Positions 57,481-64,000 of a stretch of DNA of 64,000 bases are shown in pieces; the stretch's first letter is position 1, and each line of letters starts with the position of its first letter. The notes below the pieces were generated by a model. The model ran no database searches, had not been told where the DNA came from, and worked only from the letters and a program-made list of their open reading frames with translations. Made by a program: the position numbers and the translations under genes. This DNA comes from Amaranthus tricolor (lineage: Eukaryota; Streptophyta; Magnoliopsida; Caryophyllales; Amaranthaceae). Location: the NCBI RefSeq assembly GCF_026212465.1, contig NC_080049.1, positions 15,070,777 through 15,134,776 on the forward strand, written 5' to 3'.

Positions 57481-60400
57481 TTATATTGTTTTAAAGAAGA
57501 GTAAACATTTATCCGCGGACTTGGAAAGAAATCTTCCAAGAGCAGCCAGGCACCCCGTGAGCTTTTGTACTTCTTTTACTGAGGTGGGAGATCTCATGTT
57601 CTGTATAGCCCGGATTTTATCGGGATTTGCCTCAATGCCTCGCTCGTCTACCAGGAAGCAGAGGCACTTTCCTCCGGTAACTCCAAACACACACTTGTCA
57701 GGATTGAGTTTCATTTGGTGCCTTCGAAGGGTAAGGAACGTCTCTCGTAAGTCTTCGGCGTGCTGACTTGCTTGTTTGCTTTTTGTGATCATGTCATCTA
57801 CATATACTTCTAAATTCCGTCCAATCTGAGATTGGAAGACCTTGTTGACCATCCTTTGATAAGTTGCCCCCGCGTTTTTTAATCCGAAGGGCATAACCTT
57901 GTAGCAATAGACTCCCATACTGGTAATGAAGGCCGTGTGAGGTTGGTCTTCAATTGCCAACGGAATCTGATGATAGCCGGCATTGGCATCCATGAAGCTT
58001 AATAATGCATGGCCTGCTGTAGAATCCACCAGATGATCTATCTTTGGAAGTGGGTAATCGTCTTTAGGACACGCCTTATTCAGGTCCGTGAAGTCGACGC
58101 ACATCCTCCACTTGCCATTCGGTTTTTTCACCAAGACAACGTTGGATAGCCACTCAGAGTATTTGCATTCTTGAATAAATCCGGCTCTCAACAACTTCTC
58201 GACTTCCTCCTTGGCGGCCTCAGTCCGCTCTCTCCCTTGATGTCGTAGCTTTTGTTTTATGGGTTTATAGCCTGGTTTGATGTCAAGTTTATGACACGCG
58301 ACACTGGTAGGGATGCCAGGCATATCTTCTGTGCAAAAAGCGAAGACGTCGCGGAACTCAGCAATGGTGGCCACTATGTCTTGTTTGACCGTGTTAGGAA
58401 GATCTTTCCCCACTTTGATTTGTTTCCCTTCGAACATGTCTACTTCCTCGTATCGTTCTATGGGGCGAGGCCTTTCATGCGTGCTGAGATTTTCCTTGTA
58501 CACGCTCATGACAGCTGGGACATTGTCTTCCCTTTTTCTTTTTGCAGGTGTCTCGGAAGACCCGCGTTTCAGGGTGTTGACGAGGCATTGGCGAGCCGTC
58601 ACTTGGTCTCCCTTGAGAATGCCAACTTGTCCATTATCTGTCTCGAATTGCAGCAAGAGTTGATGGGGAAAGATTGCTGCCTTGATCTTATTAATGAGTG
58701 GGAGCCCCATGATAGCATTGTAGGGGAAGTTGAGATCTACCACTGTGAACCGTATGGGCATGGTCCGGCTTTTACTTCTCTCCCCTACCCGTACGGGGAG
58801 AATGATCGTGCCCAACGGAATGACCTGACTCCCTCCAAACCCAATCAGTGGTTTGTCCAGGGGTTGTAAGTGCTTTTCCTCGAACTTCATCTTTCTCAAG
58901 CACTCCATTGTAATAAGATCAGCCGTGCTTCCCGTATCTACCAGCACCCGTCTGACTTTCATTTGCCCGATTTTAAGAGTGACCACCAGGGGGTCGGTAT
59001 GGGGTTGTTGCAGCGGTTGGGAGGTCGTGTCATCGAACTTCATGACCGGTCCCTTAGATGCGGCCATGGGAGGTCCTTTCAGCAAAGTGTGGACGCTGTT
59101 TTTTGCCGCGCGGATAGTGGGATATTCCTCAGTGTATCCCCCAAAAATCATGTTGATAGTTCCTTGAGTGTCGGAACTTTCGCGTCTGGCTTCGTTCCTC
59201 TTGGGGGATCGGCGTTTCTGTTGCCATGGCCTCCTTTCCCCTTCTCTTCCAGCATCATAATCTCTTCTGTTGAGGAACCTGGACAGTTTTCCCTCGTCAG
59301 CCAACTGATGCAAGATGCGCTTTAGTTCGCGGCATTGTGCCAGAGTATGGCCGTGCTCTTTGTGGTAATCACACCACAGATTATAGTTGTGCCTATCAGA
59401 GGGGGTGGTAACTGGAGGTGGAGCTGGCAATTGATCTCGAACAGCGAAGAAAATGTCCCTCCTGTTTCGATTGAATATGGGGTCGTTTCCTCCATCTCCC
59501 ATATTCCGCGTCCTAGTTTCTCCTTCTGTAACATATACGTGTCGGGCTCGTGGAGGTCCCATATCAGATGGCGGCGTAGGACGACGCGGCATGTAATTCT
59601 TCTCTCTCCTCGAAGAATGCTCCTCCCTGTTTCGTGAGGATTGATGGGGGGGCCCGACATCTTTTTTCTCAAATTTTCGCCTTTTCGGATCATGTGCTTG
59701 ACATATCTCTGAGGCCGTGACATAACTTTGGCATTGTTTCATGGCCTCTGCATATGTCTTTACTTGACTTTCAACCAACTGGAACTTCAGCCGTTGGGCC
59801 TTCATTCCGTTGATTAGGGCGTTTAGGGCAACCGACTCCTCCAAATCAGTCACTTCCAGCACTGCCTCATGGAACTTCTTAAGATATGAGGATATGGACT
59901 CTCCTTCCAATTGAGTGACACTAAGCAGGTGGAAGTTTGATTTCTCCTGCCTTCTTGAGGCTATAAAGTGGCCCAAGAACTTGCCCTCTAGTTGGGCAAA
60001 GTTGTGGATGCTTCCTCCGGGAAGGGAGGTGTACCACGTCAAAGCTACTCCTGTAAGAGTAGTTGGAAAGAACTTACACCATAACGATGAGTTGGTGGTG
60101 TACAACAACATAAGATTCTTATACGCCGTCAAATGCTCCTGCGGGCATGACGTGCCATCGAAAGCAGCCATGTTTGGTACCTTTATTTTCCCGGGATTGG
60201 GAGTATTCAGTATCTCCCTGGCCAGGGGAGAGACTAATGATATGGGCTCTTCAGGAAGGACACTCTTGTCGGCCTCATTCCGCGGCATGGAGGTGGGAGT
60301 GAGGGGACGGCTAGACCTGGCGAGTTGTGCCTTCTTCCTTTCCTCCCTTCTTTTATCTACTAGGGATTGGACGCTCTCAGACGTCTTTCGCTTTTTGCTC

Positions 60401-60816
60401 TCTATGAAAGTTCGGGCATCTGGAGTTGCGGTTTTGGATTTGCCATCTCGTGTATCTGTCTCGCTATGGTGCGGGTAAGTTCTGGACCTTTCCCGCCTAT
60501 TTTTATTGCGTCTACTGGAATGGGAAGTCCTCGAGTTCCCATCTTGAGATTCATGAGATTTTGGTATCTCTTGACGGGGCTCGATTCGTTCCTCTAAGTT
60601 CTTTATTTGGTTCGCCATGTCTTCCAGTACCCGTTGTTGAGTAGGGGTATTGTTTATGACGGCGCGGAGTTGTTCAGAGAACGCGGCCGTGAGATTTCGC
60701 GCTAGCATGTCCAGATCACGGCGAGTCACGGCTTGATTATTAGCGTGACCCGCTGAAGTGTCTGTGTCTGTGCTATGCACGGTGGCGGTTTGAGTCGGGT
60801 TCTTCTTGGGAGCCAT
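57481..60816 (-). CDS. gypsy copy 2 gag-protease-reverse transcriptase
   Basis: 1,111 codons from MAPKKNPTQTATVH; this ATG is chosen because it lies just after the primer site and matches copy 1. The open frame extends 68 codons further up through the primer site into the LTR, which is incidental. Gag core is at about 245-345, an atypical zinc knuckle CDYHKEHGHTLAQC at 482-495, protease VLVDTGSTADL at 624-634 and RT with YVDDMI at 1005-1010. A TAA at 57481-57483 ends it between RT and RNase H, and a further frame change follows within about 60 bp. Copy 1 and homologous order show the domains were once continuous, so this copy is probably freshly broken rather than recoded. Confidence 0.9.
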   Translation of the reverse strand: MAPKKNPTQTATVHSTDTDTSAGHANNQAVTRRDLDMLARNLTAAFSEQLRAVINNTPTQQRVLEDMANQIKNLEERIEPRQEIPKSHESQDGNSRTSHSSRRNKNRRERSRTYPHHSETDTRDGKSKTATPDARTFIESKKRKTSESVQSLVDKRREERKKAQLARSSRPLTPTSMPRNEADKSVLPEEPISLVSPLAREILNTPNPGKIKVPNMAAFDGTSCPQEHLTAYKNLMLLYTTNSSLWCKFFPTTLTGVALTWYTSLPGGSIHNFAQLEGKFLGHFIASRRQEKSNFHLLSVTQLEGESISSYLKKFHEAVLEVTDLEESVALNALINGMKAQRLKFQLVESQVKTYAEAMKQCQSYVTASEICQAHDPKRRKFEKKDVGPPHQSSRNREEHSSRREKNYMPRRPTPPSDMGPPRARHVYVTEGETRTRNMGDGGNDPIFNRNRRDIFFAVRDQLPAPPPVTTPSDRHNYNLWCDYHKEHGHTLAQCRELKRILHQLADEGKLSRFLNRRDYDAGREGERRPWQQKRRSPKRNEARRESSDTQGTINMIFGGYTEEYPTIRAAKNSVHTLLKGPPMAASKGPVMKFDDTTSQPLQQPHTDPLVVTLKIGQMKVRRVLVDTGSTADLITMECLRKMKFEEKHLQPLDKPLIGFGGSQVIPLGTIILPVRVGERSKSRTMPIRFTVVDLNFPYNAIMGLPLINKIKAAIFPHQLLLQFETDNGQVGILKGDQVTARQCLVNTLKRGSSETPAKRKREDNVPAVMSVYKENLSTHERPRPIERYEEVDMFEGKQIKVGKDLPNTVKQDIVATIAEFRDVFAFCTEDMPGIPTSVACHKLDIKPGYKPIKQKLRHQGRERTEAAKEEVEKLLRAGFIQECKYSEWLSNVVLVKKPNGKWRMCVDFTDLNKACPKDDYPLPKIDHLVDSTAGHALLSFMDANAGYHQIPLAIEDQPHTAFITSMGVYCYKVMPFGLKNAGATYQRMVNKVFQSQIGRNLEVYVDDMITKSKQASQHAEDLRETFLTLRRHQMKLNPDKCVFGVTGGKCLCFLVDERGIEANPDKIRAIQNMRSPTSVKEVQKLTGCLAALGRFLSKSADKCLLFFKTI

Positions 60817-60831
60817 GACTTCTTGTACAGC

Positions 60832-60851
60832 TCCCCACAGACGGCGCCAAA
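60832..60851 (-). promoter_or_regulatory. primer binding site of gypsy copy 2
   Basis: TTTGGCGCCGTCTGTGGGGA on the minus strand, one base from the 5' LTR. A TGGCGCC start is the usual type in Tat/Athila elements and resembles a tRNA-Asp 3' end; the exact tRNA was not verified. Confidence 0.85.
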
Positions 60852-60852
60852 C

Positions 60853-61559
60853 CGTTTCGGTAATGAAACGAGGAAGTGCGAGACACTTGATATACCTGGA
60901 AATAAGCAGAAGTATGATCAAGAGAAGCGACTTATGAGAGGAAGTGACCTGAATTCCTGCAAGACAACACGTTAGCCTTATCCGGGGGGTGACCTCCCGG
61001 AAAACCCCTCCGACGCTCAAGTCAGAACGTAGATCGGAAATTAATGAATGTCAGATTGTAGAATGAATGCAAGAAGGAAGGTCGGGATTGGGATTGCTAG
61101 TGCTAGTGCTAGTGTTTGGGAAGGCTAAGGAAGTAATGTAAGCAAGGATACTAGGAAAGCTATTTCAGATGTCCTCTCCCCTCTGATGGTTGTCCCTATT
61201 TATAATGTTTGAAGGAGGAAGTTACTTCAGAGAGGAAGGGTGGAAGATCATGGGAGTAATGGGCAGCAGCTGGTGGTCATGAAGGAAAGTAGAAGATAGT
61301 GGGTAGTTATCTTCCTTGGAAGAAGGATTATCAAGGAATGTGGGGGAGTGGGAAGTTGAGTCAAACAGGAGGTTATTATTCTGGAGGGAAATTAAGGCAT
61401 CTGGAAGTGAGTAGCTCATGGGCCATTCAAGGAGGATGGGACATTCAACAAAAAGCCCATTGACCGAAAGTCAAGGTCAGCAGAAAAGGTCAAAGGGTAT
61501 TTTGGTAATATGATGATAATTATTAAATAAATAAATTAATTAAAAACAGTACCATGACA
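60853..61559 (-). repeat. 5' LTR of gypsy copy 2
   Basis: 707 bp, differing from the 3' LTR at about five bases (the terminal base and four internal). TATAAAT lies on the minus strand at 61197-61205. The outer end is followed by the CCACC duplication. Confidence 0.95.
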
Positions 61560-61736
61560 CCACCTAATACTACGTCTCCCAATGGTAATGCATTAGAATA
61601 AATTTTATGAAGAAATGAGATGATTGAAATTGGACAAGCATGACCATCAAGGTAGCCAAGAGAATTTTCAACCAAAATTACATTAGTTTTCATTCCCATT
61701 ACCATTGATTGATAGCACCTAGCAAACGGGCAGTTA

Positions 61737-62444
61737 TGACTATTCAAAACTATTGGGATTTCAAAACATATATTATATACAAAAGTGTTTTACCCTAAAT
61801 GACGGGTATATGTACCACAACAAATGTTGTGTGCATGATTAAACGACTCACCAATGTTGAGCGTGTATTGTACATAATACCATTGTGTTACAATTACTGG
61901 ACATGTTACAGGCGATAGACTAACTACCAACCGAGTCATAAATGACTCACAGAGTACCCATTTTAAACTTATAATGTGATTATGAAATTGATTTGGATCC
62001 ATTGAGATCATTTGATTTATGATGAAAAATAAGAACTTGGAATTATTATGAAACCATTGAATTATGTTTGAATGATGATATGATTTATAAAATGAAAAAG
62101 TATGTTTCAAAATGAATTTACTGAAACAAAAATGTTTTAACAATTTGTTTGATGGACACTAGTGTGCTATATTCTCAGACTTCTTCTAATCATGGTTTGT
62201 ATATTTTCCAATGGTTTTGTTTTTAGAGTAAACCCTCATGGCACCTCAATGGAGAATTCATAAGGGAGCGGAGTATGAACATAACTTGGAGTATGACTCC
62301 CTTTTGTTTAGATCTCTTTATTGTATGAGAGACAATTAGTTCATGTGTTTAGATTTAGAATATTTTAAAGATGTAATTTGCACATTGGAATTATTTTGAT
62401 TTGGTTGTGAATTTTCTTTGTTTTTTGCTTTTGTTTTGGTTCAA
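61737..62444. other. spacer between MITE and third CACTA element
   Basis: No gene. A block at 61795-61960 (AACAAATGTTGTGTGCATGA, ACCAATGTTGAGCG) looks like part of an old LTR on the minus strand, but has no partner in the window. Confidence 0.4.
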
Positions 62445-64000
62445 CACTAGTGGAAAAAACATTATATGTTGCGCAGCATATGCTGAGGATTTACAAAAAC
62501 GCAGCATAAAAGTAGTAGAAAAATTAGGCAAAAAAAAGGGTATATGTTGCGGTTCTTAGAGAACTGCAGCATATAATGTGTTATATGCTACGGTTGTTAT
62601 ACACTGCAGTCCTCAGAGAACCGCAGCATATACTCTATTGTTTTTGATAAAATCCCGCCTTCATTCATAAAGCACATTCAAAACCCACGAAAATATATTT
62701 GTTTTAAAATGCGCCTTACTTCGACATCTGCTCATTTCTCTATTCATCTTCTTCAACCTTCTTTTTCAAGCCATGAAAATTTGTTGTTGTTGTCGTTTTC
62801 TTCTTCTTCTTCTTCTTCTTCTTCAACCTTCAACTTCTTCAAAACCCATGAAAATTTTTTTTAGTGTTCTTCTTCAAAACCCACGCAATTGTTTAAAGCT
62901 TCGCTTTTTTAAGGTATAATTTCTATTTCAAAACCCACGAAAATTGTTGTTGTTCTTTTTCATTTTTTTAGTTTTTCATGTTTCATGGTGTTTTAGGGCT
63001 TAGTTTTTGTATGCTAGTTATGTGAATCTCACTTAGGTTTTTTGATGGTAATGGTATCTATTTTTGTCTTTGTTTTTTGATGCAAGGTATGTGAAGGTAC
63101 GTGAAGCTATTCTTAGAAGCATATAATATGAGGGCTTTTTAAACAATCTAAGATATAATTTCTTTAACCTTTTAGTTTTTCAAACTTCATGGCAGTTTAG
63201 GATTTATTCAAGATTCAACCTTTGAACATATGTTGTGTATAAGTTTGATTTTGTGTATAAGTATGAATTTATTTTTACACCAAATCATGGGTTGTGCTTT
63301 TGTGCATTGTGTTTGTTATGTGAATCTTAGTTTGTAGTTCTAAGTTTTGTAAACAATCTAATTAAGTTTGTTTGTGTTATGTGAATCTAAGTTTGTTTTC
63401 TTTATGGATTAAATCATGGGTTGTGCTTTTATGGATTGTTTTTGTTATGTCAATCTAAGTTTGTAATTCTATGTTTTGTAAACAATCTAAGTTTGTTTAT
63501 GTTATGTGAATCTAAGTTTGTTTTTGTTATGGATTAAATCATGGGTTATGCTTTTATGTATTGTTTTGGTTATGTGAATCTAAGTTTGTAACTCAACGTT
63601 TGTTTATGTCATGGGAATCTAAGTTTGTAATTCTAAGTTTTTTTTGTTATAGATTAAATCATGGGTTGTGCTTTTATGAATTGTTTTTGTTACGTGGATT
63701 AAATCACGGGTTGTACAAAAAATTTCTCATTTTTTGATGCCAGTTATGTGAATCTCACTTGGAATGTTGGTAATTTGACTAGTTAATGGATATATGATGA
63801 TACAAGAACTATAGAATTGTGCATGCATAAGTATGAATTTTAAAGTTTAAGACACATTGAAATTGTGTTGTATTTGATTGCAAATAGTAGGAGGTTGTAT
63901 AAGTATGAATTTTAAGGTTTAACTCACATTATTTTTGTTGTAATATTAAGCTTGGTATGTACAACGAATTGCTTGGTAACTTGGATGATTTTGCCTATGA
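62445..64000 (+). mobile_element. 5' end of a third CACTA element
   Basis: CACTAGTGGAAAAAAC at 62445 is a typical CACTA terminus. It is followed by inverted and direct ATATGTTGCGG, CCGCAGCATAT and CTGCAGCATATAATG repeats up to about 62640, which form hairpins. The rest is a leader with repeated AAAACCCACGAAAAT words and a minisatellite. Coding sequence and the 3' end lie beyond the window. The subterminal motif differs from both CACTA elements at 5.3-21.2 kb. Confidence 0.8.
63282..63715 (+). repeat. minisatellite of about 125 bp in the third CACTA element
   Basis: Units start AAATCATGGGTTGTGC at 63282, 63411, 63536 and 63656, a truncated one near 63701. Spacing is 129, 125 and 120 bp. Within units the phrase ATGTGAATCTAAGTTTGT is itself repeated. 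Confidence 0.88.

Larger units (their letters stand above)
48666..61559 (-). mobile_element. young Tat-clade Ty3/gypsy element with antisense gene (copy 2)
   Basis: 12,894 bp with two 707-bp LTRs and a CCACC duplication (48661-48665 and 61560-61564). On the minus strand the order is 5' LTR, primer site, gag-protease-RT, RNase H, second RNase H, integrase, non-coding region, 3' LTR. On the plus strand an antisense, spliced gene lies between integrase and the 3' LTR. A second (archaeal-like) RNase H before integrase plus an antisense gene is characteristic of the Tat clade (Retand/Ogre relatives). About five LTR differences in 707 bp indicate recent insertion. Confidence 0.95.
48525..61733. mobile_element. 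310-bp PIF/Harbinger-type MITE split by gypsy copy 2
   Basis: The left part starts TGACCTGTTTGGTTAGTG at 48525 and the right part ends CTAGCAAACGGGCAG at 61733. TTA lies at 48522-48524 and 61734-61736, the PIF/Harbinger target duplication. Subterminal GGTAATGGGAAT and ATTCCCATTACC pair up as well. Without the gypsy insertion the element is about 310 bp. Its ends resemble those of the autonomous-type element at 12027-16793. Confidence 0.8.

Noticed and set aside
58252..58869. 205-codon plus-strand open frame opposite RT
   Set aside because: It is the antisense shadow of the conserved protease-RT frame and has no features of its own.
60817..61020. N-terminal extension of gag through the primer site into the 5' LTR
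   Set aside because: The frame is open by chance. The ATG at 60816 matches the gag start in copy 1 and lies just after the primer site.

Overview
This is AT-rich nuclear DNA of a flowering plant, most likely a eudicot; the species cannot be read from the window. The evidence is the transposon flora (Ty1/copia with an initiator-Met primer site, Tat-clade Ty3/gypsy, En/Spm CACTA, PIF/Harbinger, Mutator-like, Helitron and MITE remains) and a C-TERMINALLY ENCODED PEPTIDE (CEP) hormone precursor, a seed-plant family. Nearly all of the 64 kb is nested mobile DNA. The CEP precursor at 3375-3671 is the only intact host gene I can support.

Layout. 1-1.6 kb: 3' end of a decayed copia element. 1.6-3.4 kb: AT-rich DNA with a Helitron 3' terminus and the CEP upstream region. 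3375-3671: CEP gene. 4.04-5.12 kb: foldback element with doubled inverted ends. 5.28-21.22 kb: composite CACTA region in which the 5' part of one En/Spm lineage is joined to the 3' part of another; the second transposase is split by a PIF/Harbinger element (12027-16793, TSD TAA) that carries its own transposase, a Myb/SANT-like gene and what looks like a captured host gene fragment. 21.6-22.7 kb: decayed Gln-rich reading frame. 22.74-29.5 kb: old, truncated Tat-clade gypsy element. 29.49-29.63 kb: compound microsatellite. 29.6-31.86 kb: 3' half of a copia element. 34475-37610: gag-protease-only copia element with a perfect TSD. 38.88-45.44 kb: element with about 170-bp inverted ends, holding an inverted, multi-LTR copia insertion. 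48525-61733: a 310-bp PIF/Harbinger-type MITE (TSD TTA) split by a young 12.9-kb Tat gypsy element (48666-61559, TSD CCACC). 62445 to the end: 5' end of a third CACTA element.

The most notable unit is the young gypsy element. Its two 707-bp LTRs differ at about 5 positions. It has gag, protease, RT, two RNase H domains and integrase on the minus strand, and a separate TATA-driven, intron-containing antisense gene on the plus strand between pol and the 3' LTR. That gene is flanked on both sides by 17 copies of a directly oriented motif (core GTCCGACTTATCGA), several preceded by a GGACCCC/GGGGTCC hairpin. The old copy at 22.7-29.5 kb keeps the same motif, hairpin and antisense-gene tail, so this arrangement is a family trait. 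A protein plus iterated sites on both sides resembles a cis-acting module and is the best candidate here for something not yet described.
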